Part shown: positions 46,237 to 56,786 of the stretch, piece by piece
How positions within the stretch are numbered: the first letter of the stretch is position 1
How the letters are laid out: each line of letters starts with the position of its first letter
Source of the DNA: Actinostola sp. cb2023
Taxonomy: Eukaryota; Cnidaria; Anthozoa; Actiniaria; Actinostolidae
Length of the DNA stretch: 64,000 nucleotides
NCBI GenBank assembly: GCA_033675265.1
Contig: JAUJYZ010001540.1
Coordinates: forward strand, 1,062,501-1,126,500
Direction: 5' to 3'
Notes under the pieces: generated by a model
The model's database searches: none
Seen by the model: the letters and a program-made list of their open reading frames with translations, nothing else
What the model was told of the DNA's origin: nothing
Position numbers and translations under genes: made by a program

Positions 46237-49200
46237 TAATGAACTTATAATATCAATGACATCCAGCTGTTTACTTACTTTTTTCCTGTCAGGGAAATGT
46301 TTCCCACGAAATCATACAGACGATTATTGGGACCTTCACAATCCACTCGACCCTGCAGGTCACACAGATAAATTAGATCAATAATTCATGAGGAAAACAC
46401 AATAGAAATCACAACCATGGCAGAGCTTGTATTTCTAATACAAAATCATCTTCAGGCCAAACTTACTGCTTTCTTGAAAATAATTTATAGAACATTATTT
46501 TTTATTATATAGTCAAGTCAATCCGTGCGCTCTGATTGGCTGAAAACTGTGCTGTATCAGAGAACGGAGCACGGTTTGATGACGCTATTTTTCGGCTGTT
46601 TGGTTAGAACCAGAATTCTGAAGAAAACAAACCAAGCGCGCGCTCGATGGCGTAACTGGCGTCAGTAGCGCGCGCACTTCACTCGCTAAAATGTTATTCA
46701 AAAACACAACAGAATCCTCCACTTTCTTGCCATTTTGTTCACCATTCTTGTTCTTTTTTATCAAAAATCCATAGTTTCTATATTATAAAGCAAATAGAAC
46801 AGCTTTTTCCGTGCTCCATTCAGTAATACAGCACTCAGTAAGTGCCGAGAGCACTCAAGAAGTGTGGAGAGCACTCGCCCACGGCTCGTGCTCTCCCTAC
46901 ACTTCCTTCGTGCTGTATTACTGAACGGAGCACAGAAAAAGCTGTTCTATTTGTTAAATACATCTGTGCATATGATAAGTCCAATGCAATATTTGACATT
47001 GAATTTCCCATATGGTACGGCTGCTCATATTGCATCTATTACTTATAGAATCTAAGACGTATGTACATGTAGAAAGATTGAATCATACACAGATAAATAA
47101 TTGGGATCAACCAAATGAACCCCAATATCTAGCATCATCATAAATATGGTATGTAGCAGTCATACATGTACATACCTGCATGCAACGGACATCTATTAAA
47201 GATGTCATCTTGGCTGTGAGGGGTAAGCCCTGCAAGGAATAATTATTATTATAGTAACGTTTAAGCCCCTCTTTACAAGTATAGATCTACAAATACAATA
47301 CAATACATTATCGAATTCATGAATAATTAATGAGGGAAATACAATAGAAATCATAAGCGAAGCAGACATCTGTAAATCGGCAAGAGATTCGTCCTCATTT
47401 GCATTCAACTTTAACTTGGATTTTCTTGGCCAAACTGTTTCCTATCATCAAAATTATAATAAAACATCCACTTATACATCGTTGGATTCGATAAGTAATA
47501 TACAATATTCGCGTCCGATCGAGTTTGTAAATCCCATACAGATCGGCCGCTCATATTGTATATAGTACATAAACTTTATTTTAACTCGAATTTGACGTAG
47601 CAAATACATGCTAATATCTTCGAGAAAATTAAAAGTAAATAATTATATAAATTGATAAATACAAAAAACAAAAACAAAAAAAAATTGGATAAATACATCA
47701 CTAATCTAAGATAAATATTGCATTATGACACAGTCACATGTGCATACCTGTCTTATCTTGAGGTTAGTCTCTCCATCAAGGTTACTAGTTTCCACATAGC
47801 ACATACCCATAGGCTCACTACAAGGCGCAATATAACAGTAAGTACAGATATACATTATGATACTAACAATCACAGTCCTTAAACTTACCTTGATGACAGG
47901 AGTGTTAAGTCAGCTGGGAAAAAGTGTCCATTGACGACTTTGACTATGTCACCAACTTGAACCTATAATATGCAACAATTATTGTTACAATAATTAGTAC
48001 ATTGTACAGATATTATCTTCATCAAATCTGTTATTATCTAGTTCCTTACCTCTACCCACTGTAGGGACTGTAAGGTACCATCTCGTACAACTGAAAAACA
48101 ACACAACATGCTAGTCAGTTATTGTTGGTGTGACGTTTCACAATTTTACCAATTGAATAAAAGGTACATGTATGTAGATGTAGATATATATTACTTTTGT
48201 TTGTAGCAATAACCTGAGACAAAAGTTGTGGCTTGTATTTTGCATCAAAGAAGCTGCATTTGGTGCAGTAATTTGATGTTTATGATGGAAGTCTACATAA
48301 TTTGTTCAGCTAACATACCAGTTGCAACTTTCATCTCAAATGGTAGCAACGTGAAAAAAGTGGAAAATGAGACGGAAAAGTAACATTTAATGTTCAACAA
48401 ATTACTGGTTTTCAGTACCTTTAACTTTTCTTTTATTAACTACATCATCTGCTTTGTGTCGTTTCTAGGTAACATAGTAAATAATCAAGTCAGTTACAAA
48501 TCTATTCTTGGATGAAATCTATTTTCAGGTAAAACATAATGGAATCTCTCAATATCATATATCAGTTTGTTTTATACATACGTAATCTTCAATAATTTCT
48601 TTAATAGCAGAACAAGATAATACAGCTAGAAGAGGAAGAGCCGTGGTGTAGCGACCAGTTGGTGATACTCCATCAATTTGCTGTCAAAATAGAAACCACA
48701 AAACAAGGAGTTCAATGTATAATTATATGAATAAACTTGTGCAGAAAAGCAGGACTTTTTTGAAATGTCAATTAGGTTTTTACATTTGACTATATTGTAT
48801 ACGGACAATGCAAAAAAATCCTCAAGTGTTATGCCTTTTGGAATTTCACAATAAGTACTATTAACAAGACAGTAATGTTAGACCCAAGAAAAAGATGAAG
48901 AAGACATTTACTAACCTGAAGAAGAGCTATAAACAAAAAGAAAACATTGGAATATCTGCTAAACTGCTCCAGTAGAAACTTGGGCAGAAAGGTGATCAAG
49001 TTGTATTTTGCAGTGCTGAAAAAGAATGCAACAGATGCTCTAATCAGAAATCCATTACATACACATATACATGCACAGTACCACACCCACTTTATGTCCT
49101 CATGAATCTGCTGCTGAACTTTGTTGGCAGGGGGGGGGGGGGGAAGAGGGGGTTGAAAGTGGGCGAGTAACAGCAGGTATTGTGACACCGGTAGCAGTAT

Positions 49201-52200
49201 TTATAGTATTCGATATTGTTGTCATTATATCGTTATTATGTGTTATGTACAAATTTCCTACATGTCTGCATGAAAATTGGCAACTGTAGACAAATTAACG
49301 TGATGAGAACACAAAAAAGTTTGCTTTGAAAGCTCAAAAGATTTATGAGAAATGTTTTAATGATACTACAAGTATATCATTATTACCTGTTTTTATTATT
49401 ACAATACTGTCTAACTTGTGGCTTGTCTGAAAAATAATAATTCTTTCAGCATCATGGCCATCAGTAGCATCATCTTGCAGTGAACCATACTTTGCCTGAC
49501 AAAATATTAAGTTTGCTTTTTTAAACTTGCCAAGTTCATATCAAACATTAATAAACGAATGCTTGACATTAATAAAAGCACACACAGAGATACATTTGTA
49601 CACCATCATAAAATATGCCAAGTGGTGTCACCAAGGTGCCTGTAATAGTATCATCAATAACATCACACAATATTGTGAATGAACATGTAACTGATCAAAC
49701 TTCAATGTTTAATAGGTACATCAATTATCGATACGTTGATCAGGGTAAAAAAGTGCAGGTGCCAGCAATATTGCCTTTCACTTGCAGCAATTCAACAGGA
49801 ATTAGAATTTAGAATTTAGAATTTATATTAATTTATTGCTGTAATGCAGGGCCCTTTTTGATAACAGTACTTTTGTGCTGATTAGGTCACCCTGGGTAAA
49901 TATTATTATATTATAACTATTGTTATTATTATTATTATTATTATAAAGCAAAATTAGTGGGGGTTCCTGACTACTTTCTTTTACTCTCGCTCGTTTTGCT
50001 GACAATCTTTGATTTTGCACTGAGGTTCCATTAGGTTTGCTTTACACATGAAGTTAAACAATGACATACACATGTATCGAAGTAACCATTTAATGTAGTT
50101 AATGACATGTAAACTGTACGTGTATGCACTTAGACCTGAATATCAAGCTACAAATGTACAAGGAACACAAGATACAAGATACAGTACTATCAGTACTTCC
50201 TATCTATGACCATTCCATTTATATCACTACATTTTTACTAAAGCAAATCTGATACAAAGTGAACAAATACTGCAGATATTTACTTAGTCAAAAACCACAA
50301 AATGGACATGTATAATGCAAAGATCAGTTCAAATGATAATCTTTCTTCAGAGTCGCTGTATTTTTCATGTAAAAACCCAAGGTCAAGCTATGTTGAATTG
50401 AGGAGTTAGTTGTCTAATTTTAGATAGAAATACAACTTTAAGATTTGTCCTCAACTCATAAAATATTAAGTTTAGACATTAAATGATTTATGCTGATCTA
50501 AGTTATACCTTAAATATATTTGAATTTGACTTGCTAATCAGTGTACAGACAAAAAAGACAGCAAATAATCCTCTTGAGAAGAAAAACAATTTTCAAAATT
50601 TGACTTGAAAGTTCATGTTTCCCATGGAATAAAATCACGGGCCTTGGGATTGTGTGTTGTATGAAATATGTGTAAGATCAAACTGATATGGCATTACAAC
50701 ATGATGTGAAAATAAATGTTGTATTCTAAACTTTATGTTTTAGATATTTTTAGATGATGTACACTGTAAATTATGGAAGAAAATAATGCAAAAGTGAAAA
50801 GATTGTATTGTGTGGTGGTTATGGAGGTGTGGGAACATGATGCTGTTATGAACTCTAGAAACAAAGTCAGTGTTGCATGATATTAAAAACGTGACATTCA
50901 GGCTTCTGTTAGCTACAGTTTCAACAGAAGATAATCATTACAAAAGCAATACATACTACATCAGAAAACTACAACAAACCTTTTGCAGTAAAGCGAAGAA
51001 CACCAAGCATGTTTAAAGATTCAAGTGCGATGAATTTGTCATGAAATTTAAAGCTTGTGTTTTCTTGTTTCTACAAGAATCAGGTTCTCCATTCAAACCT
51101 TCAGGCACATGCACAACAGACCCAACAACAGAACTACAAGGAAACCAATAATCTAAGACACGACAAGAGGTCTTCTGGATACATGCATACAATTATGTCC
51201 ACTGATGACACAGCCTAGTTTAGGTAACAACAATAAGAAACTGTCTAGTATGTGACTGATAGTCATGAATAAATTAACAAGAAATAAAAGTCTAATTGCC
51301 ATAGTGTGGACCAGTGTCCAGGGACAGCTGTTGACTCATTTGCAAACTCACAGCTCTTGCATATTAGCCATTATCTATATGCAATGTAAGCTTATAATAA
51401 ATACAAATTCAACAAAATATATTAAATGTTTCTTACTATTTTCTATTGACACCCTGTAATATTTTGTGTTATTTATTATAGTGTCCCCAATTAGTATAAA
51501 TTAAATATATCGACACTGAAATAAAGTCATTATTATTATTATTATTTATTATTATTTTCCAGTGAAAAAGGTGAAAATGAATGAATGGGATGGAAATGAA
51601 CATTTAAGTTGGCAGATGGAAATCATGGTTGAGTTTATGCAGACTTACATTATCTAACTGTCATGAATGTATAAGTATCTAGATTATGTAAAGATTAATA
51701 AAACAACAGTGAATTTTCATTTTCACTTTGCTATTTATTATAAGATACTGTATGTACATTTAACTTATTAATTAAAGACCACTGACTGAGTGACAAGAAT
51801 GTCAACTTAAATGGGCACTGGAAAGTGTTGCTAATAATAACAACATAACAATAGTAATACATGTACATGTAATACATTAATACATAGATTTGTTTTTTTG
51901 CTATTTGCGGGAAGGTGCTATATTTAGAAATTAAATTGTTATTTTTTGTAATAAACTTGAAACTTGAAACATGTTAATACATGTGATTGTCCATCACATT
52001 AAGTTTTAAATTTCATCTGTTTTGTTCATTATTTTGTACTCAGCGGAAGTTTAATAAAATAAAATAAATAATAGTAAGAATAATAATAATAAATATACAT
52101 GTAATAATAATAATAAATAATTGCTTTTTCTCTTGGTATTTTAAGTAATAGATACAATATGAATACCATACAGTTCGGACGCGAATATTGTATCTGACTT

Positions 52201-53312
52201 ATCGAATCCAACGACGTATAAGTGGATGTTTTACTATAATTTGGATGATAGGAAACAGTTTGGCCAAGAAAATCCAAGTTAAAGTTGAATGCAAATGAGG
52301 ACGATTCTGTATCCGATTTACAGATGTCTGCTACGCTAATGATTTCTATTGTATTTCCCTAATTAATTATTCATGAATTCGATAAGGATTGTTTTCAATT
52401 CATTTGTAAAATTTGTATTCATAGTTATGTGTACCATTTTAACATTCATACATTTTATTACTGCTGCATATCATCATCATCATCATTATCATCATAAATA
52501 GAAAAAAATATTTTATTATTTTGATGCATCTTGCATCACTCTGAGGAAACTTATAAATCGGCAGTGGTTAGTGTATCTAATTGTTCATTGTTCTCAAAAG
52601 AATATTAATAGTTTTGCTTTCATGGAGTCACTTTGAATATTCGATGAAAAACTAGAACTACCGTGTATTATCAATAATAATGCTGTATATATTATACATC
52701 TTATAAAGTTTTAGTGATGTCATCTTCATTTATTACTGCCAATTATCTTGTGAAATATATAAAGAAATTTACTTAAAAGTATCATCAAGTAATATAAAAT
52801 AATAAAAAGAATCAAGATTATTAATTTATACAACCAATATACTGTCATCTGTTTTCAAAAACGTTGTCCATTTACAAAATACAAAATAGTAAATAGTAGA
52901 AAGGAATTAATTAGAGAAACAATGAGCCACAGTTCCGCATGATTATTATTTTTTTGTTTCTCTAATTAATTCCTCTCTACTATTTACTATTTTGTATTTT
53001 GTAAATGGACAATGTTTTTGAAAACAGGTGTATGTATATAATTTTCATGTTTCAAAAAGTGAAACCACCAAGGGAAGAATAAAGGTGAAACTCCTTTTGG
53101 TATGTATTCAGACCATAGTTTGTTGAAACTATAGAGTAACATCATGATATTCATGAAGTTTTTGTGCACAACTTCAAAATGTCAATTATTGACCTCAGTG
53201 ATATATAACTCAATTTTTTAAATGCACAATGTCTCCATTTAGATCCATCTAATGCAACAAATTAAAAATGAAATGAGAGGGAAGAAAGAACATCTCATTT
53301 TATATGCAACAT

Positions 53313-53343
<31 letters not shown>

Positions 53344-54407
53344 AGATGGGAAAATATCTGGCTTGAGTGCAGCGAGATCCATGCTGAATGACCAAAAGCC
53401 AAAAATTTTCCCTTCTGGCTCGACCTAACTCAATCAATAAGCAATTTATCATATGACCCACCCAACCCTCTTTTTCCAATGGTTTTATTAGAGCGTGCGA
53501 GTTGGGAAATATGGGTCATATGATAAATAAATATTATTCTTTATTATCCAATGTTTTACTTGTCTGTTTGTATTTTTACTTGACGTGTATGGCTTGTCAA
53601 AAATACGCCACAACTATCCAGCCATACTGCACACTAAAATGTATAATAAGATATTTTGAATTGAGTAAAAAACAGTCTGAATAACCTAACATGTATTCTT
53701 GGTTTTCACCTACGTCATCGAAGATTTTCCCAGGACTTTTATATAGAACAAAACCTTCATAGGCCGAAAGAGCAGCCAAAACCATAAAATTATATCTCAG
53801 CCGAAGCTTTAGTTAAAAGAAGTTTTAGATACGAAGATATGAGCGATCGCTTATGCTCATAATTTAGTTAAAATGTATGGGTCCGCCATGTTGGTGTCGC
53901 ATCGAGCGACACCAACATGGCAGCCAAATCACGAAGACTGAAAATCATGTTTAATTGCAAATACTTCAATTTTTCAATACCTATATTCATCAAAATAAAG
54001 TTACCCATCATCTATAAAGTTAAAATCGTATTATTTCAAACGAATTTTCCTATTTCTATGACTTTTGAAAATGCGTGACTGTATTGCGTGACAGAATTTG
54101 ACTCGCAATAAAACGAAAACCAAACATCTAAATTACAAAATTATTTTGGTAAGAATTTTCTTATAACGATATAAACAACATATCCAACAAACAGTTTTGT
54201 GAGGTGAATAGTTTGGATTTTAGCTTTTTGATGACGTCATGTGAAAACCAAGAATAGTGTTAATTTTAATCCATTGTACCACTTATTGAATGCATTGTTC
54301 AACCACAATTCAATAACACAAAACAATAAGCAATTATTGGACGAGGTTGAGCAAAATATCGTGATTTGTCAGTGGTGAGCAGACTGCGAGACACTGACAA
54401 AATCACG

Positions 54408-54441
<34 letters not shown>

Positions 54442-56035
54442 ATCATTCGACTCATTTCTATCAATAAGGAATTTATTGAATATACGGTAAACATCAAGAA
54501 AAAATATTGTAAAACGAGCTGCCATGTTTACACTGTGAATGATCGATTAAGTGCGCATGCTCAGACCGTTATTTGCAGCGAACATTGCTTAATCTTCACT
54601 GCACATGCTCAGACCGTTATTTGTACGCAGTTATTTGCAGGTCTTTCAGCCAATCAGAACTGCGGATAGAAATGAGTCGAATGATAATATCATTGGTCAG
54701 ATAACTCACCAGGAAATAATTTAAACTATCTGACAGGCACAGGGGTATTTATTATAAAAACTTAAAACCTACAATAACAGTGAACATAATACAAGAAAGA
54801 TGAATTCTACATAGAAAATGAATAAAAATGAATGAAAACAAACAAAGGAAGAAGAAAAGGAAGGAGAGAAAACAGTATGAAAAGAAAAATTGAACAAAGA
54901 TGAAAAATGAAATGGCAACCCAACATTATAAAAATTTATAACTTATGAAATTTGGAGTTAGTTACTGTAATATTAAAAAGAAAGAAAGAAAAATAAATGT
55001 CGACAAAACAATATAGCATTTAGAAAAACACATACTGCCAGCCATAGGGATGTAAATTAACCCAAAAGCTACTCCAGTCAAACATATATAAGCTTATATA
55101 ATTTACCCACCACACAGAGCAAAAATACCCAAACATGTGAGAAAATTAAGAAATAAAATGAAGCAACAAAAGACACTAATTCCAAATTCATCAAGTGATA
55201 GATACAGAATTGTATAGAGAGCCTGGTGTAAACGAACTAATATTAATATTTTGTTCACAGGCAAATACAAATTGATTTGGTGCAACTGATCACATTCACA
55301 CTCACAGTTGAGATTTTCTCTTTTGACAAAAGCTAAAACAGCCGTCGTGACATTATCATGGATAAACATTTGGCATAAGCGTTTTCTAAAGAGGCTTGCA
55401 TATTCCTGCAGATTCGCAGCTACGGGGATTTTTTTGTGTTATTTCTATTCACCTGTATTGAATTAGGATTAAATCCGTGTTGTTTGGAGATGGCTACCTT
55501 ATATCACGATCTCTTGTGTGGCTTCCTTCAAAACGAAATAAAATCGCTAAGATATTTAAAAATCGAGGCAACAATCCCAAGGGAAACGATGAATGATGGA
55601 AGAATTCAGGAATAAAATATTAAGGCGAATCAACACAACAAAGGGTTTGTGCTGCACTGTAGTAGCATGGAAACGTCATGGCTTCCGGAAGAAGTAGGGC
55701 GATATCCGAAATTCGCGTCCAAAACAATCAAACGATGAACGACATTTTCCGCGCAAAAGTACTTAAAAAACGGGCAAATATATCCACTGAGGATTTATCA
55801 TTGAGCGAAAACCAAAGTAAATTTATTTAAAATTATGATTTATACAGCATTCCATCGAAAGACAAACGAGGAACAGGATAAAATTCAAATTGATCGACTA
55901 AACACCTGACAAGTGTCATATTTTGCATTGATAAAGCTAGATAAACTACACTACAAGCACAGGCTGAATTTCAGTCTTACCAGGGTTGTCGTCCGACTTT
56001 GAAGCTTTCGGTGCAAGCTTGAAGCCTTCTGCCAT
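30096..56035 (-). CDS. ATP8A: P4-ATPase phospholipid flippase, ATP8A/Drs2 type (46 exons, complete)
   Basis: The spliced product has 1116 residues, close to the usual 1100-1200. It would move aminophospholipids, mainly phosphatidylserine, to the cytoplasmic leaflet of Golgi, endosomal or plasma membranes, normally with a CDC50/TMEM30 beta subunit. Visible family motifs: Q-Q at 65-66 in the first membrane segment, D-G-E-T at 166-169 (dephosphorylation), P-I-S-L at 330-333 in the fourth segment, D-K-T-G-T at 383-387 with the phosphorylated aspartate 383, K-G-A at 524-526, T-G-D-K at 637-640, G-D-G-A-N-D at 759-764, and a C-terminal G-F-A-F-S at 1086-1090, the autoinhibitory motif of ATP8A/Drs2 proteins. 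All splice phases agree and the total is exactly 3n. Introns carry minisatellites and MITEs. Assignment to ATP8A over other P4 classes rests on Q-Q, G-F-A-F-S and overall similarity. Confidence 0.95.
30204..31056. mobile_element. MITE with an internal 58-bp minisatellite (about 13 units)
   Basis: The ends CAGTGAACCCTTATTAAG and the inverse of CAGTCGAACCTCTATTAA are flanked by TA (30202-30203 and 31057-31058). Between them, 58-bp units (gtctgtaaaaagtccctcta...) repeat from about 30255 to 30950, each containing ctctattaagcggccacc, the element's own end motif. It lies in the last flippase intron. Confidence 0.85.
31327..31402. repeat. 36-bp tandem duplication next to a flippase acceptor
   Basis: The segment gtggcaaagattgcacgcac and following bases occur twice, starting near 31331 and 31367. 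The first copy overlaps the acceptor region of exon 44. Confidence 0.75.
31909..33043. repeat. G-rich minisatellite, about 63-bp unit (about 17 units)
   Basis: Units contain gtgtacatctacaagcagtg and a G-tract block (gggattagggggtgagggtg). Spacing varies. It lies in the intron between flippase exons 41 and 42; transcripts of the gene would be C-rich here. Confidence 0.93.
34052..35115. repeat. 29-bp minisatellite (about 37 units)
   Basis: The unit acccctaattaactaaccaa plus cgaacacac repeats with c/t variation (caacg or caatg) and occasional unit loss. It fills the intron between exons 37 and 38, starting close to the exon 38 acceptor. Confidence 0.95.
35638..35797. repeat. 18-bp minisatellite (about 9 units)
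   Basis: The unit cccacccttccctgtcct is repeated nearly perfectly. As 18 is a multiple of 3, all frames stay open and make false hexapeptide-repeat proteins. Confidence 0.95.
36238..36421. mobile_element. 184-bp MITE, GTAGAATTACACAGGTGA family, copy 1
   Basis: The ends GTAGAATTACACAGGTGATTA and its inverse are flanked by TA (36236-36237 and 36422-36423). A second copy of the family lies in opposite orientation at 63459-63616. Confidence 0.8.
36925..37352. repeat. C-rich (ctcactcactccccc) array
   Basis: Irregular units of 11-15 bp built from ctcact and poly-C occupy the intron between flippase exons 34 and 35. There is larger-scale duplication around 37120 and 37240. Confidence 0.93.
37727..38585. 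repeat. (CAY)n trinucleotide array with higher-order duplication
   Basis: Mixed cac/cat/aac triplets run for about 860 bp. Blocks such as cattactaccttcatcatcg (37909 and 38212) and tactacatgtaccttcatca (38052 and 38350) recur at about 300-bp spacing, so the array grew by segmental duplication. It lies in the intron between exons 32 and 33. Confidence 0.93.
38660..42913 (-). CDS. ATP8A: flippase exons 18-32: phosphorylation and nucleotide-binding domains
   Basis: Exons are 42825-42913, 42477-42519, 42010-42124, 41532-41614, 41373-41422, 41222-41291, 40883-40967, 40445-40584, 40108-40155, 39766-39856, 39331-39395, 39186-39263, 39085-39114, 38896-38978 and 38660-38768. They hold [39 protein letters not shown] and G-D-G-A-N-D-V. 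Exon 30 is only 30 nt. Confidence 0.95.
39568..39760. repeat. 97-bp tandem duplication beside a flippase donor
   Basis: The block with gtactatggatggaagggcc and gatgtatcaaac occurs twice (from about 39570 and about 39667), differing by one base. It ends at the exon 27 donor region. Confidence 0.85.
39905..40085. repeat. caaa-rich low-complexity tract
   Basis: Degenerate aaacaaac, gaaatgaac and catacaaag words make a simple-sequence tract in the intron between exons 26 and 27. Confidence 0.9.
42155..42400. repeat. 69-bp duplication followed by a hairpin
   Basis: The block with cttctgtataatcatagaac is duplicated (42186 and 42250). Next, ccatctttagttccgtcat (42310) pairs with atgatggaactaaagacgga (42361) around a GC-rich loop. 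It lies between flippase exons 19 and 20. Confidence 0.75.
43166..45697 (-). CDS. ATP8A: flippase exons 11-17: actuator end, membrane segments 3-4
   Basis: Exons are 45627-45697, 45327-45358, 44994-45120, 44054-44092, 43717-43808, 43387-43422 and 43166-43243. They encode [17 protein letters not shown], the third membrane segment, N-N-L-I-P-I-S-L and V-V-K-F-M-Q-A. P-I-S-L replaces the PEGL of ion pumps and is the P4 hallmark. Confidence 0.93.
44814..44956. mobile_element. 143-bp palindromic MITE
   Basis: Arms of about 45 bp start TTATTACACAGGTAGTTGGG and end in its near-inverse. A diverged relative, sharing tatggcttgtcaaaaatacg and atccagcc, lies near 53565-53625. Confidence 0.7.
46050..46240. 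repeat. (AAT)n microsatellite with an AAC block
   Basis: Runs of aat interrupted by about eight aac triplets lie in the intron between flippase exons 10 and 11. Confidence 0.95.
46279..49425 (-). CDS. ATP8A: flippase exons 2-10: N-terminus, membrane segments 1-2, actuator domain
   Basis: Exons are 49386-49425, 48916-49015, 48582-48680, 48419-48464, 48050-48090, 47889-47962, 47748-47817, 47176-47229 and 46279-46352. They encode [15 protein letters not shown], the first two membrane segments, the [16 protein letters not shown] strand block and [10 protein letters not shown] of the actuator. All borders are GT-AG. The 40-nt exon 2 is preceded by a frame-shifted E-R-I-I-I-F that resembles the family's N-terminus. 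Confidence 0.9.
46791..46953. repeat. 163-bp inverted repeat
   Basis: The arms caaatagaacagctttttcc and its inverse continue through gtgctccattcagtaataca, about 50 bp each. The centre contains further inverted words (gagagcactc). It is probably a MITE, though no target duplication is clear. Confidence 0.7.
47325..47570 (+). repeat. dispersed repeat, copy A
   Basis: About 245 bp in intron 8 of the flippase, containing ccacttatacatcgttggat and attcgcgtccgatcg. An inverted, about 85-90% identical copy lies at 52148-52385, and a shorter relative at 46965-47065. Confidence 0.78.
52148..52385 (-). repeat. dispersed repeat, copy B (inverted relative to 47325-47570)
   Basis: Reading its complement gives the same order of words as copy A, including acttatacgtcgttggattc and aatattcgcgtccga. 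Both copies are in introns of the same gene. Confidence 0.78.
52849..53027. mobile_element. 179-bp palindrome with 72-bp arms
   Basis: The left arm 52849-52920 (ctgttttcaaaaacgttgtc...) matches the inverse of 52956-53027 with two or three mismatches around a 35-bp loop. A half copy of the same end lies near 22152. Confidence 0.82.
53885..53921. repeat. perfect 16-bp-arm hairpin
   Basis: gccatgttggtgtcgc and gcgacaccaacatggc pair perfectly around a 5-nt loop (atcga). The GC-rich stem stands out in AT-rich surroundings. Confidence 0.85.
54440..54688. mobile_element. about 250-bp inverted-repeat element
   Basis: The ends ttatcattcgactcatttct and its inverse (54665-54688) bound it. Just upstream, tatcgtgatttgtcag and ctgacaaaatcacgata form a second hairpin at 54356-54415, so two related elements may be nested. 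Confidence 0.62.
55981..56035 (-). CDS. ATP8A: flippase first coding exon
   Basis: ATG at 56035 begins a lysine-rich reading ([10 protein letters not shown]) that runs 18 codons and one base to the donor gtaag. Phase 1 matches the next exon 6.5 kb away at 49425. Confidence 0.7.
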
Positions 56036-56689
56036 GATTCCTGATTAATTACGACCACATTCTAGCTGTCTTTAAAGAATTTTACGGTGTTTTTCTTTAA
56101 TGCTCTGACAGAAAGCAAATCTACCATTTTGTCCCAGCAGCTGGAAGCCACGACCCTAAGGGCGCATGCGCAAACTCAGAAAACCGAAAGCAACACCCCT
56201 ACAACAACTACTTCCTATTCTTTCACTTTGAAACTTAAAATAATCACATTCAAAATTGTAAAAAAAATATGAGCCATGTTTTTATTTGTAAATTAAAATA
56301 AAGTGTAATTACTGCTATGTCTACGATCAGGGGGTGTAATGCAATTTCCCACAGAGTTCCCAGTTCCATTTATAATTAATTATATATAATCGCAAATAAT
56401 AGTACTAGTAATAGCAACTGTAGTCTGTATTTATATTAGTTTAGTTTTATTGAAAGGTCATCACACCTTTTTAATCCAGCCGTTATCCAGAAGATAAGAA
56501 AATAACGCTTTACTAATCCCTGCGTCAGTGAAAATTGTCACAAGTCTCGCAAAGCTGAAGTTTCTTCCGCAACAGAAGAAATTTCCGTTTTCACTCAAAG
56601 TTCTTCTTACCTCAAAACTCCTCAAAGAATTCATGCAGCCACCATTGAGCATATACATTATTTTACTTAGACGAGGATGACTACTGTAC

Positions 56690-56786
56690 CTTTGGCTTTG
56701 TCAGATTCAGTAGACGTTCCTTGATTCTCGTCCCGAATCAAATTGTGCCATTGATGTGTCTCTTCAAATTCCTCGTTGGTTGCCAT
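56690..56786 (-). CDS. probable alternative first coding exon
   Basis: ATG at 56786 opens 32 codons (M-A-T-N-E-E-F-E-E-T, acidic) and ends in phase 1 before gtacag, the same strand and phase as the flippase first exon 655 bp downstream. It could splice to the exon at 49425 and give a second N-terminus. A separate small gene using the frame that ends near 56461 was considered, but no phase-1 acceptor joins to it. Confidence 0.45.

Larger units (their letters stand above)
48917..55980. other. ATP8A: long flippase first intron region, mostly repeats
   Basis: Exon 2 apart, 49426-55980 holds no convincing exon. It has AT-rich sequence, the inverted elements listed here, and scattered short frames without recognised domains. 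The size (6.5 kb) contrasts with the other introns, which are mostly 0.1-1.5 kb. Confidence 0.55.

Noticed and set aside
56461..56658. Small minus-strand gene ending near an AATAAA, joined to the ATG exon at 56786
   Set aside because: No acceptor gives a phase-1 continuation into this frame without an immediate stop.
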